Source: Brachionus rotundiformis (Eukaryota > Rotifera > Eurotatoria > Ploima > Brachionidae). From it: a stretch of DNA of 41,906 bases. Below the pieces are notes generated by a model. It saw only the letters and a program-made list of their open reading frames with translations. It was not told where the DNA came from and searched no databases. Made by a program: the position numbers and the translations under genes. Shown one piece after another: positions 23,501-34,940 of the stretch (position 1 is its first letter; every line of letters starts with the position of its first letter). The DNA is taken from the NCBI GenBank assembly GCA_016802295.1, contig JAESIW010000020.1, forward strand, positions 5,960,769 to 6,002,674, given 5' to 3'.

Positions 23501-25095
23501 GTACATGTACTTGATATCGGCGAGATCGTCGGTTTCGGCGACGCATCGCTCGTCGCTGGTCTCGCTGGGCGAGTCGGGCGTTTGCTGAAGTAGTTGAACG
23601 ACCTCGCGATGGGACTCCTCGCCGCGTTCGCGCGCCTTGTCCAACGGCGTCTTGCCCTCCTCGTCCCTGAGGTCCGGATTGGCGCCGTACTTGAGCAGTA
23701 TGCGCACGATTTGAACGCGACCGAAGCAGGCCGCGTAGTGCAGCGACGACGAGCGCATGCCTTTGTTTACGTCGGCGCCCTTCGACGCCAAGTACTCGAC
23801 CATTTCGGCAGTGCCGAACGCCGACGCCCAATTGAGCAGCGTTTGGCCCACGTCGTCCATGAAATTCAAGTCGATTTGATTGGCGTCGAGCGCTTCGACA
23901 AAAGAGTCCGTGTCCTTCATGCGGATCCATTCGATGAGCTGTCGGTGAAGTTTGTCGGCTTGGGCGTCGCATTTTTTGCCGGCTTTGGCCGCCTTGGCGA
24001 GCAGCGGAGCCGGCGGCAGCGGCTGCTTGGGCAGCGCTTGCCTGCCCTCGAATATGAGCATGAGCAATAGGTCCAGGAAGCGCATGGTGTCGAGCACGCA
24101 GCGCTCGTCGCCGTACAAGGCCCGTTCGATCGAGTCGAGTATGTTCGACTCGAGTATTTGTTTGGTGATCGAGTCCGAGCTGCGGCAGAGGGTGGACAGG
24201 AGGCCGGTGAGCGTCGATATGGACAGGGTGCTGGGCTTGGCGGCCTCTTGGGCCGTCTGGGCCGGCTGGCTCGAGTTCTGAAGCCATTTGTTCGAGCTGT
24301 TGCTGAGCACCGAGTCGCCGAGCTTTCGGATGAGCTCGTCGATGAGGCCGTAGTTGGCGAGCGGCTCCGGGTCGACGCCCTTGCGCGTAAAACGGTCCGA
24401 CAGCGAGGCGAAGCATCTGAGCGCGCCGTCGCCCACAAAATTGTCCTCGTGCTTGAGCAATTTGCTCAGTGTTTCGACGACAAAGTCAACCGACGGGTCG
24501 GTGGGCTCCATTTTGGCGCATAGACGCGTCACCACCGACATGGCCGAGTGCAGCGAGTCCTTGTAGATCACTTGGCCGTGTTCGACTATAAACGGCAGTA
24601 TGCAGTTGAGGCCGCCGGCTTCGAACACTGCCGACGACTCGCGCGCGCATATCAGCTCCAGGGTCTTGATGCACTGCTCGGCCAGGTCTTTGCTGGTCTT
24701 GTTGTCCACCTCGATGACCAACAATCGGTTGCAGATGGCGCGCACTGTTCCCTCCACGGCCACAATACGTCTGGTGCACTCTTGACTCACGTCCAAGTAG
24801 TAGGTGAGGGCGCGCGCGGTCGCCTCGAGCACCTGCTCGGTGGCCAGCTCGTCCAGGAAGATTTTGCACAGTGCGGGCAAAAAGGAGCGCGGCGGATAGC
24901 TTAAAAGTAACATTTAGTTTATTTTATTGGTAGAATGTGAGTAGTCTGGCTTTGGTGAACTGACCTTTCGAAGCATCTGTCTATGTTGTCCGAGAGCAGC
25001 AGAATGGTGCACAGCTGCTCCAATGCCAGTAGAGTAACATCTGAATTACCAGTTTGCAGCCATTCGAGTAGCGTATCTGGATCAATTTCAGACAT
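14511..25095 (-). CDS. HECTD1: HECTD1, HECT-type E3 ubiquitin ligase (four exons)
   Basis: Exons 25095-24965, 24899-20797, 18777-17723 and 16841-14511 join in phase (AG|C, G|CA, CAG|GTA) to 2539 residues; human HECTD1 has 2610. The ATG at 25095 gives MSEIDPDTLLEWLQ, matching the conserved start. Domains: armadillo-like N terminus (CFESYPPRSFLPALCKIF onward), ankyrin repeats about 384-480, SUN-like beta-sandwich about 1050-1225, MIB/HERC2 domain about 1270-1330, then a Ser/Asn-rich disordered linker (exon 3) and acidic stretch. The HECT domain spans about 2124-2539. The catalytic Cys2508 sits in PSVNTCVHYLKLPEYSS, 31 residues from the end as in human. The protein adds ubiquitin to substrates from an E2 via this Cys. 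Exon 2 is markedly GC-rich, unlike exons 3 and 4. An acceptor-like TTTTTAG at 25106 suggests an upstream non-coding exon. Confidence 0.95.
16842..17722 (-). other. HECTD1 intron 3
   Basis: The 881-nt intron has donor CAG|GTATGA and acceptor AATTAAAG|GTATGG. It is mostly AT-rich filler. A less AT-rich patch at about 16920-17120 contains TGGTGTAATGGTTCGATC, reminiscent of tRNA A/B-box sequence as in SINE heads, but no cloverleaf can be folded from it. Confidence 0.6.
18778..20796 (-). other. HECTD1 intron 2 with transposon debris
   Basis: The roughly 2-kb intron has donor ATTG|GTAAGT and acceptor TTTAAG|CATTTACC. It contains a LINE 3' end (annotated separately), an 86-codon minus-strand ORF at 20616-20356 with no recognisable domain, and a patch at 19080-19205 that is less AT-rich but unassignable. 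The ORF is probably repeat-derived. Confidence 0.6.
19960..20150 (-). mobile_element. LINE 3' end remnant with (ATT)n tail inside HECTD1 intron 2
   Basis: On the minus strand DSVNKFKNGYDAFRSSQQS followed by a stop matches the usual C terminus of CR1/Jockey-like reverse transcriptases (NSVN.FKNRLD). A 3' untranslated stretch of about 110 bases follows, ending in an ATT microsatellite tail at 19982-19964. The rest of the element is absent or unrecognisable. It lies in the same orientation as the host gene. Confidence 0.6.
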
Positions 25096-25330
25096 TTCTT
25101 TCAATCTAAAAAGACAAAGGGCTTAGTTGGAAACCATGGCTTGATTTATGCAAGAATTTAATTGCGATTGAAAAGAAAAGTCTATGCGGCGGCATAATTA
25201 GAGTGAATGAGAGCTTTGGAAAGAAAGAGAGAGAGAAAAAACGAGAGAAAGAGCGAGCGATGCCATGAACACAACACAGATGGCAAATGCTTGGTTAGAA
25301 ATGGAGATTAGTTTAAATATCCCATGCATT
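25096..25330 (-). promoter_or_regulatory. HECTD1 upstream region with a GA-rich tract
   Basis: Just upstream of the HECTD1 start, 25215-25262 is a purine-rich run of GAGA and GAAAGA repeats. GAGA tracts are common near animal promoters, but a regulatory role here is inference. No TATA box is evident. Confidence 0.3.
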
Positions 25331-25611
25331 AGTATGCGCTAAAGGAGTAAAAGTATTAGTTTTAAGAATGGGATTAAATTAGACGAGATTGTTTTTTTAT
25401 ACTAGTCACTCTATAGGCATTTAGCTATGTTAAACTTTTAGGCAAAAATCATAATTTAGAATTATATTTGAAATTATTTTGAGAGTGATCATGGTTTTAG
25501 AACTAGTTTGCCAATTGCAAATTATTCATAAGTTTATTGTTTTGTGAATTTGTGCAAAATAAAATAAATAATAAATAAAATAAAAAATAATAATTTTTTT
25601 TGTCTTAATTA

Positions 25612-25632
25612 AAACACACACACACACACACA
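25612..25632. repeat. (AC)n microsatellite
   Basis: About ten uninterrupted AC units, flanked by A/T-rich sequence. Confidence 0.9.
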
Positions 25633-25669
25633 TAAATTTATAATATAATATTATAATTATGACATTTGA

Positions 25670-25900
25670 CTAAGCTGCAAATATGAGCCCAAATTAGGCA
25701 GCTAATGACCTCACCTCACTTAAATTTAAGTCAACCAACAACTGCGCCGTGGATTACGAGCGCGGCCTTAATCCAAATAAAGGTCTACTAAGCCAAAAGT
25801 ACAAATTGGGACCCTTAGCTTCTCAACTGCTCGCGGCATAATCTTATTCTATTCAGGTTTAATGGAGGACGATTAATCATTTAGGATTAGAGAAATATTG
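25670..25900. other. Less AT-rich intergenic patch upstream of HECTD1
   Basis: Bases around 25730-25840 (GCGCCGTGGATTACGAGCGCGG and GCTCGCGGC) stand out in a very AT-rich interval. There is no ORF. It could be a non-coding first exon, a promoter of HECTD1, or an unclassified repeat. Confidence 0.25.
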
Positions 25901-25939
25901 CATAAGGTGGGGAAGCAGGGCTTTTTAATCGAAAGTGAC

Positions 25940-27192
25940 GAACTGGTAAAATGTTATGTTTTATTTGCATAGTAAAAAGTTTGGTCAGCAGAGTTTTTCT
26001 TCTATTCGAAAGTTTCTCATTCAAAAAAGTGACTCAAATTGAAGAAAAAGTTGGCTTTTTTCTAACCAAGACAAGAAAAATGAAATTCATGTTTTGCATT
26101 GGACATGATTGATGAATTTTATTATTGTAAATAAATGCCGTATTTTCTCAAAAAGAAGAAACTTGCTTGTGTTTAAATTAAAAATTATCCCTTATTCGAA
26201 TTATTTTTCTACAAAAAATATGTCTTGATTAAAAGAAAATTCATGAATCATGTTCATATATCATTTATCAGTCCTATAATGTTAGACATCAATTTTTTTG
26301 TCTCTAATAGAAGAAAAAAAAGTGAAATTTTTCTTCTTTTAGATGAGACAATTTTTTTGAATGAAAAATTTTCGAATAGAAAAAATTCTTTGATGACCGA
26401 ACTTACTTATATTTGATGAAAATTGACTAATTTAAAAATATATTTGATTTTTTTTTATAAAAATAAAACAGAATTTAAAATATGACAAATTTTTATAAAT
26501 AAATAATTTAAAGATAATTTATGATTCAAATAGAAGTACTATATTTCCTCAAATAAAAGTAACCACAAAAAAAATCTCTAATTCGAATTATTTTTCTAGA
26601 GAAAATGTGTCTTTATAAAAAGAAAACTCATGAATCATCTTTAATGTAAAACATGCATTTTTCTTGCCTCTAATAGAAGAGAAGAAAAGCGAATTTTTTC
26701 TTCTATTTGAGTCACTTTTTTTGAATGGAAAAATTTCAAATAGGAGAAATCCTTTTATGATCGAACTTTCTTATATTCCATGGTACAGGTGAATGAGTAT
26801 AGAGAAGATCTTGAGCCACGATCTATCGAATACCCAGTTTGTGTAATTGCTATCTTACCATATCTCCTATCCTAATTTAAATACTTATGTCTAAAATCTT
26901 AAGTGCATCTACAAGAGAGTGAGAGATTCAGCCTGAATGTGGCTAGCTCAACTAATTTTCTTTTTCTACTTACCATACTTCATCAAATAAAAAGTTGTGG
27001 TCATTTAAGTATTTCTTTTCATTCAAAAAAAAGTGACTCAAATAGAAGATAAAATTGTCTTTTCTTCTTTCATATTACAGGCATGATACATTAATTTTCT
27101 TTTTTACAAGACACATTTTTTGTAAATAAATAATTAAAAGGATCATTTTTGATTGAAATACATGAATCTTCTATTTGAGGAATACGCTAATT
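25940..27192. mobile_element. Cluster of four related inverted-repeat (MITE-like) elements
   Basis: The core AAAAAAGTGACTCAAAT(A/T)GAAGA occurs forward at 26023 and 27027 and reverse-complemented at about 26333 (diverged) and 26697-26724. Flanking arms are shared too: CCTCAAATAAAAG at 26546 and TTCTCAAAAAGAAG at 26146 on one side, and CTTCTATTTGAGGAATA at 27171 on the other. Each unit is about 200-300 bases with imperfect TIRs and no ORF. Units at about 26985-27192 and 26540-26780 are the most complete. Open frames inside are accidental. Confidence 0.6.
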
Positions 27193-30100
27193 TTTTGATT
27201 GTTGTATCATTCAAAATAATCAACTTTCTTTACCTCTCTAAACTAAACTTACCTATTTCTTAAATGAATTATATCTATTATTTTTGGTTGAACATTTTTT
27301 TGGTTGAATATTTTTGCCAAAGGAGACTCTATGAGTCCAAATTAGAGCCAATCATGATTCCACATTATTAAAAATTAGGCCAACTAAAAACCCTATTTTA
27401 ATTAGCACTTGAATATAATTGAGTCAGCTTATCTTTCTTTTTAGGGAAATTATTTCATATATTTTAATATAAATGAAGAGTTTTTTCTTAAACAAAGCAA
27501 AAAAAACCTACTGAACTAATAAATACAAAATAGTTTGAGCTAGGATAAGGTTATCAATAAGAATCAAGTGAAAAAAGATATCATTGACAAGCTTTAGACA
27601 CTAGTATTCACAACTTCCTAACCAATTTGATATTTTATTAATTAATTCAGTTCTATTTAACAATTCTTTTAAAATGTAAACAACATTTGTCAAAATCACA
27701 TTGCAAAAATTATTAACACAATTTAATCAAAGAGACAAGGGAAGATAAGCACCTTGTGGTTTCTTAATCTATTAGAGGAACTTTTCAATCAATTCAGTTG
27801 AGCCTTTTCTCAAACAAATTTACATTTGCAACGTTTGGGAAGATATGGAAAATCATGACAGAAACCACGAATAATATTGAGATTTCAAATGGATTTTTTT
27901 ATGTTAATTCAATCAAAAGAATAAAATATATATCTAAATGAAAAACGATTTATGATAAAAATTGATTCCAAATATTAGATATAAATTCCTTACAAACTAA
28001 TGGTTTACTGGAATTAATGATAAGAGGCTGTTATGAAAATAATAATTTTAAAGTAAAATAATATATAAAAAACTGAAACTAAATGGTCTGGAAAGCTATG
28101 TGCCAAAAAAAGTTAGGATCAAGGCAATTAATCACTACTTTTTTCTAACAATATTAGCCTAACCTCATTAGATTTATTTGAAGTAATTTGGAAGGATCTA
28201 TATTCTTGATCAGATTTGAATCACTGATTTTATAATTTCTTGATTATTTTACTTATACAAGAATTTAGATAAAATAATTTTGTTCAATAAACAAAATTTT
28301 TGTCAAATATAGATAATTTGAAAATCTTACGAATTAAAAAAAAATGTTAAAAAAGAATTTTAGAGGCTTGTTTAAAATTTTAGAATAACTAATTTTAAAA
28401 AATTATTAACAAACCAATATTAGATTTTTATTGTATACATACCAACAATCTATTTTTATTTTAAAGTAAACTATTTTAATTAATTTGTATTCACTTGTTT
28501 TTCCATACAATGACTAACCTCTCCAAATTGATTAAAACCACTACAAGGTTGAATTTTATTTTTAGTAAAAAATAAATTATTCAAAAATAATTTGATATAT
28601 TTCTAATTATGATTAAAAATAACTTTGGCCATCAATTTACTTATTCATTTAATTATAGATTAAAGATTAATTAAAATAAAAAATTAAAAATTTAATTCAA
28701 AATAAAAATTAAAAGATCTTAAGAATATTATGCTAAAAACTTAATTGTAGCCAAAAATTTAAAAAAATTTCATGATTTTTAATCTGTATTCATTACAAAG
28801 TAAGTACTGAGAAAAAAGTTTATATACAAGCTTTTTAAAATTTTAATTTAAAATAAAAAATAAAAGCACTTGAATTTCGACTTTAAAAACGTTTTTTATC
28901 GTATAAGAGTTATTATAAACTTTCAACACCAGAAGCAACAAGAATGTCTTATTTTGTATTTTTTATTAAAATAATTTTACTTGAATACAGAGAAAACTGA
29001 AAGCCTCAAGATTATTAAAAAACCTATTGAATTAAGTCAACTGTTTTAAAAATGCCCCAGTCATAATTTGACTGATTTAGATCTGGCAAAAAAATTTGGA
29101 TAAATTTTAAGAAAAAACCTTAACAACCTATAAATAAATTATTTGGCTAATTAAATAAAAATAATTCTTCGAAAAAATATGTATCGCACCTACATTAACT
29201 TAATTCTAAGTCTACATCAATCAGCAAATTTAGCTTTATTGCTTTTTTATAATATGTTAAAAAAAAAGAATGCCGACATTAAATTAATATTTGTAATTAT
29301 TTTCCTTGTAAAATAATAAAATATTTTCAGTTTTTTGATAAAATTAATTTTACTAGCGTAGTGTGAACATAAGGTGACAAATTGAAAAGCAATATTATGT
29401 ATTTCTAATAAAAATTAATTTTGTTTCGAACACAAGAAAACTTCCTAATTAATTTTCTTACTTAAAAATTACATAGTTGTAATTTAGGTTTTTATTTTAT
29501 TTAAATCTTTTCAAGATTAGTTTTGTTTGTTCACTTATTAATATTAATATTAAATAAATTTTTAAGAGAATAATAATTTTTTGGTATATTTTTGATTAAC
29601 AAGAATTAATGGTAATTTGCTAAAGGTTCAATTTTTATTGCACCATAAATGTTAATTAAAAGAGGCCATGCAGAGAACCAAAAAATATTAACAATTTTAA
29701 AGTTAAAACCTAAAAATAATCTCGATATAAATTTAAATGATGTTTATAAATTTTCGTTTTTTGATTTTTCTAAAATCGATATTTTCTATATGGCTAATAA
29801 ATTACTTTTAAAACTCAGACAAATATTTAAATAACATGTTTCATTAACTAACACCTTGATTATTAACTTAATGAATAATTATTTTAAAATTATGATATTT
29901 GTAAGATTCTTTCATAAGACAGAAAATTTTTAAAATTTTTATATTGAAATTATTTTATTTTTTTTTCTTTCTGAGCCTAATCAGTTTAAATTTTAATTTT
30001 ATTCGATCGAGGTCTTGAAAATATTAAACATTAATCTAATATAAAGAAGCATTACGAGATGTGTGAATTATAGGAATTCCGATTTGATTAATTACTTAAA

Positions 30101-31382
30101 TGAATTTTAAATTTAAATTTGCATTAACGAAAAATACCTAAGTATTTTTTAATTAATGATTTAAAAAATTAAAATATAAGGAAATAATTTTGAATAGCTA
30201 ACTAAAAATTCACTAAAATCTAAGTATCTTTTAGTTCGTTCTACTTAAAAAGATAATTTAGATAATTTTGAAAATAATTTGTTTTTGTGTCTATAATAAA
30301 GCAAAAATAATTTGTCCAAAAATAGTTTATCATTGTTAAAATTTAGATACAGAATTAGCTTACTTTACCCGCTTGAAAAAAAACTTGAAGCCCATATGAT
30401 AAATTATTATATAAATTAGTAAAATTTTTCTTAACAAAACTTTGCTTTTTATTTATATTTTTAAAATAAAATTTATCAGTTTTAAATTGTAGCTAAATAG
30501 TTAGAGATCAAAAAATTCTAAATGGATCTTGAAAATCTTGATAACCCAAATTGACTATTTTTGTTGAAGAGGCATCTGATCAAAATTTCAAACCTAAATG
30601 ATTCATTTATATCTAGCAAAATAGTCAAGTAATCATTTTGAGAAACAATCTACAAATCTACAAACAAAAAAGTTGATGGAAAACTGACCGAATTTTTGAG
30701 ATAAGTTAATTAGAATATTTAAAATAATTAAATTGAGTTTTGAATAAAATTATTTAAACATAAATTATTAGAAATATTATTTTCGATTTTGAAAGTTTTA
30801 GAGCTAAGATTTAATTCACAATTTGTATAAATTTTTTATTATTTTGAAAGGTTTATACTTTAAAAGCAATAATAAAACGATTGTTCAAAAAAAGTATTAG
30901 TTTCAATTTCTAAACTTTAAAAGGCTTTAAACTTTTGTCAACAAGCATATTTTTTCATTAAAATTTTATTACAAATTTGGCATATGCTGGAAGAAACCAT
31001 GTTTTTATTTTTCCATTTAATTTAAAAAATTAGTTTTTGAGACAAAAAACAGTAAAAATCTTTTGATTTATCTACCAGTTATTTAAAAATATTATAAAAA
31101 TATTTTAAAAATAAAAAAATTTCAAATTTTGAATCAAAAAAATTTTGTTTGTTTAGTTTCTTTTTTACTGTAATTTTTAATTTACTAAAACTACTAAACA
31201 CTTAATATCTTAATTATAGCTTGATTTTAATTTTAAATTTAAAATAAAAATTTGTATTAAAATTATTTATTATACATCTAAATTAGAGTTTTTAAGTTGT
31301 GAGACATATATATTTGTATTTAGATAAATTTAAAGATAATATCGTGTTGATAATATTTAAAATAAAAACGATATTTCCACAC
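27193..31382. other. Long AT-rich intergenic region, no gene seen
   Basis: About 4.2 kb between the MITE cluster and the RPB2 stop is almost pure A/T with no long or family-matching ORF. A 61-codon plus-strand frame at 29649-29834 has no domain and an AT-driven composition, so I do not call it. Confidence 0.6.
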
Positions 31383-34300
31383 CTAACTAACCATCATTCT
31401 TGGTGCTATACCCATTGACATGAGCTCTTGGAACAATAATTTACAAGCATAGGGTATACGTATTTGGGATATTTGTGTTGTATTCTTGCATCCTTTACAT
31501 TCATAGGCCTTCTGTTTAAGTTGAGCAATGGCAATCAATCCACAAAAGTTGCACACATGCACACGGTAAGGATCAGAAACCTCAAAGAGCCTTTCTTTTA
31601 AAAATTGTGCTGCTCCATGAGATATCTGACAATCACGTTCCATCTCGCCAAAACGAAGACCACCATCTCGTGAACGACCCTCCATAGGCTGTCTATTTAA
31701 AATTTGAACAGGACCTCTTGCCCTTGAATGAATTTTATCATCTACCATGTGCTTCAATCTTTGATAATAAGTAGGACCCAGAAAAACTTGAGAATTCAAT
31801 TTACGTCCAGTAAATCCATTGTACATTACTTCATTGCCTCTCAATTGAAAATCATATCCGGCCAGTAGCTTGGAAATCTCTTGAACAGTGACAGCATCGT
31901 TGAACGGGGTGGCATCTCCTATCTCACCTTTGTTCGCGCTGACCTTAGACTGCAAGCATTCAATCAAGTGACCAATGGTCATACGAGAAGGAATAGCGTG
32001 GGGGTTGATTACTAGATCAGGTGTTATACCTTTACATGAAAAAGGCATATCTTCCATTCTGAAAAGCATACCACAAGTACCTTTTTGACCATGTCTCGAG
32101 GCGAACTTGTCTCCAATTTGAGGCGTTTTTACAGTTCTTACTTTTACTTTTACAAATTTATATCCCTCATTACTTACACTGACAAGCACTTGGTCAATGA
32201 TGCCTGTTTCCGATGCTCTTAGAAAAGTGCTGGCATCTTTTTTGGTAAATTTTTTAACAGCACCAGGATTGCCAAGTTCGTCTTCATTTTCAGGAAGGGT
32301 CAAAGTCTTGCCAATAATTACATCATCTCCACTGACACGAGTACCCGGTGCTATGATGCCGTCGTCTTCCAATTTATCATAAATTGCATTCCTCATTCCT
32401 GAACAAGTTGATCTCTCAGGTTTTTCAAAAGTCTCTACTTGATCATAGTTTCGTTTTGATTCTGAATCACGGTACGATCGCCAAAAAGCAGATCTAAAAA
32501 ATCCACGATCAACTGAACTCCAATTTAAAATAATTGAATCCTCTTGGTTATAGCCAGTGTAGGACAGAATGGCCACAATCGCATTTATGCCAGCTGGTAG
32601 CTCGCTAAAGCGCAAAAACTGCATTGATCTTGTAGTGGCAAGAGGTTTTTGTGGATAGAATAAAACATGAGCCAAAGTATCCATTCGGATATGGTAATTA
32701 GTTATGTACACACCCATGGCTTGTTTACCCATAGCACTTTGATATGTGTTACGTGGAGATTGGTTATGATCTGGAAAAGGAATAATACTTGCACAAACTC
32801 CTAAAATCATTGATGGATGAATTTCGCAATGAGTGTATGTGGAACAGTATTCTGTCTGCTGTAGATCTTCAGGTGTCATGGCAATCATACAAGTCTCTTC
32901 TTCTAGAGTGTCCACATATTCAACCACACCATCGGCAATCAAGTCCTTCCATTTATAAGGCTTGATTCCATTCTCGTTTTCTTTTAATTGATTTATATGC
33001 TTGTTTTTAAGCAAAAGCTTTTGCTCCTCAACAATTAACAATGGTCGGCATATACGACCAGCGTCTGTGTAAATTCTGATCTCTCTTTCTCTTATTTCTC
33101 TAATAATGGACACTTCTGACACTATGATGTCCATGTCTCTACGCAACTTTTTCAAAGTGGCAACCAAGTGATCCGGGTCTCGGTGAATGCCGACCCAACA
33201 ACCATTGACAAACACTTTGGATGCATCGTGAATAGTCGATGGAGCTATCTCTTCCAAATTTTCCATGCTCCATTCTTCCAAAAATTCCAAAATTGGATTC
33301 ACTTGTGAGCCAACAGATATGTAGGACATGAGAGCCAAATTTTTGACCAGACCGACAGCATGACCTTCTGGGGTCTCGGCAGGACAAATTACACCCCATT
33401 GAGTGTTGTGAAGTTGGCGAGGTTTGGCCAATTTTCCATCACGTCCAATCGGAGAGTTGACACGGCGTAAATGAGACAAAGTTGAGGCGTAAGTTAGCCT
33501 ATTGAGCACTTGAGAGACGCCAGCACGAGCCTGATGAGCTTTTTTCTGATCACCCCAATTACCTGTTGCCAATGAATACTTAAGACCATCGGTAATGATT
33601 AATGGTTTGATCGAAACTTCAACATTAAATGTTTGACCCTTGTCCAAGTAGTATTGGGCGTAGGACTTCATCTGTTTAATAAGTGTGCGGAAGAGACCTC
33701 TGAACAAAAGAGAAAGCAGTGGACCAGCAAGATCAAGACGTTTATTTCCAATATGATCTCTGTCGTCCAATTCACGTCTACCTAATGCTGCCAGTAACAG
33801 CCTATGCACCATATATCCAAGAAAATAAGCCTTTTTAGATTCACAAAAATCACTTATGCCCACATGTGGCAACATTTCTTTCTGCAGAATTTCTTTGGCG
33901 TATTTGATACGCTTTTCTTTGGTCACACCTGGACGGGCACCTCTTGTGCCTATAAAACTCAAAGCTACATTTCTATCCTGTATAACAAAAGCCTCATCCA
34001 AAGATGGCTTAATTTTTTCCATCATTTCCTGGTCTTCAAAATCATAAACTACATGTTCTAGAATATCTCGGTCAGATTCGAAGCCCAAGGCTCGAAACAC
34101 CACTATAATCGGAATTTCTTCTTTTATGTATGGTAAAATGGCCACAATTAATTGACCTACGGCGCTTTTTCTACTCGACTGACTTCCCCTGGCCAGCAAA
34201 TTTACAAATAAAGTGCTTGTAGGCCGACTTGAATTCTCTAGTAATGACCTAATCTCACAACGATAAGCATATTTATGGTCTTTCATTGAAAATACATATA

Positions 34301-34940
34301 CAGTATTGGTTGCCATTCTTTCTTGTCCAATTAAGACCTTCTCAGATCCATTAATGATAAAATATCCACCAGGATCCAAAGGACACTCGCCAAACTCTGC
34401 CAAATCTTTGTCTTCTAAATCATGCAAAAGACAGTAATATGATTTTAGCATAATCGGAATTTTGCCAATGGGAACCTGTTTATAGACAGTAGCGTTTTCA
34501 GATGAGCTTTTACCAGATTGATGCACAATCCGCTGAGTGATGTCAACGCAAAGAGGTGCTGCGTATGTCAAATTACGCAATCGAGCTTCATTTGGACCAA
34601 ACTTTTCGTTTCGGACATCATTTTTTTCCCAATGAGTCGGCTTAGAGAGATAAACTTGCTCGAATTTTAAAAAATACTTTGGAGAATCCGACTCGTCACT
34701 GGTATGCTGTGCTTCAGCTTGAAGCTCTATCTCAGGTGTTTCTTCTATTATTCGCTGGATTGATATTTGGATAAAGTCGTCAAATGAGTCGAGCTGTTGA
34801 CGAACCAGGCCTTTTTCGTTAAAGAATGACGATATTACCAGCCAACAGGCTTCTTGCCATAGACCTGGATCGATTTCTTCCGAGTCCAAGCCTAAACCCC
34901 CGCCCATATCGTATCCCATCATATCATCTTCAGATAGCAT
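31383..34940 (-). CDS. POLR2B: RPB2, second-largest subunit of RNA polymerase II
   Basis: The 1185-residue uninterrupted frame (human 1174) is complete from MLSEDDMMGYD to the C terminus. RPB2 forms one side of the Pol II active-centre cleft in the nucleus. Visible landmarks include the acidic N terminus, the protrusion and lobe (IPIMLKSYYC, NGSEKVLIGQERMA), and the fork region (HNTQWGVICPAETPEGHAVGLVKNL, residues about 510-535). The catalytic-centre motif GYNQEDSIILN (796-806) carries Asp801. The hybrid-binding motif is GDKFASRHGQKGTCG. The clamp zinc site is Cys1130, 1133, 1148 and 1151 (CNFC...CKGC). No introns interrupt 3.56 kb, although neighbours are multi-exon. No damage is seen, so it should be functional. 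Confidence 0.97.
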   Translation of the reverse strand: MLSEDDMMGYDMGGGLGLDSEEIDPGLWQEACWLVISSFFNEKGLVRQQLDSFDDFIQISIQRIIEETPEIELQAEAQHTSDESDSPKYFLKFEQVYLSKPTHWEKNDVRNEKFGPNEARLRNLTYAAPLCVDITQRIVHQSGKSSSENATVYKQVPIGKIPIMLKSYYCLLHDLEDKDLAEFGECPLDPGGYFIINGSEKVLIGQERMATNTVYVFSMKDHKYAYRCEIRSLLENSSRPTSTLFVNLLARGSQSSRKSAVGQLIVAILPYIKEEIPIIVVFRALGFESDRDILEHVVYDFEDQEMMEKIKPSLDEAFVIQDRNVALSFIGTRGARPGVTKEKRIKYAKEILQKEMLPHVGISDFCESKKAYFLGYMVHRLLLAALGRRELDDRDHIGNKRLDLAGPLLSLLFRGLFRTLIKQMKSYAQYYLDKGQTFNVEVSIKPLIITDGLKYSLATGNWGDQKKAHQARAGVSQVLNRLTYASTLSHLRRVNSPIGRDGKLAKPRQLHNTQWGVICPAETPEGHAVGLVKNLALMSYISVGSQVNPILEFLEEWSMENLEEIAPSTIHDASKVFVNGCWVGIHRDPDHLVATLKKLRRDMDIIVSEVSIIREIREREIRIYTDAGRICRPLLIVEEQKLLLKNKHINQLKENENGIKPYKWKDLIADGVVEYVDTLEEETCMIAMTPEDLQQTEYCSTYTHCEIHPSMILGVCASIIPFPDHNQSPRNTYQSAMGKQAMGVYITNYHIRMDTLAHVLFYPQKPLATTRSMQFLRFSELPAGINAIVAILSYTGYNQEDSIILNWSSVDRGFFRSAFWRSYRDSESKRNYDQVETFEKPERSTCSGMRNAIYDKLEDDGIIAPGTRVSGDDVIIGKTLTLPENEDELGNPGAVKKFTKKDASTFLRASETGIIDQVLVSVSNEGYKFVKVKVRTVKTPQIGDKFASRHGQKGTCGMLFRMEDMPFSCKGITPDLVINPHAIPSRMTIGHLIECLQSKVSANKGEIGDATPFNDAVTVQEISKLLAGYDFQLRGNEVMYNGFTGRKLNSQVFLGPTYYQRLKHMVDDKIHSRARGPVQILNRQPMEGRSRDGGLRFGEMERDCQISHGAAQFLKERLFEVSDPYRVHVCNFCGLIAIAQLKQKAYECKGCKNTTQISQIRIPYACKLLFQELMSMGIAPRMMVS

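Noticed and set aside
23424..24416. 330-codon minus-strand ORF inside HECTD1 exon 2
   Set aside because: It is an alternative frame of the GC-rich exon, where stops are rare. The overlapping frame matches HECTD1 throughout, and this one has an Arg/His/Ala-rich translation without a domain.
29649..29834. 61-codon plus-strand ORF
   Set aside because: Lys/Leu/Asn/Phe-rich translation as expected from A/T-rich DNA, with no splice partners or family match.
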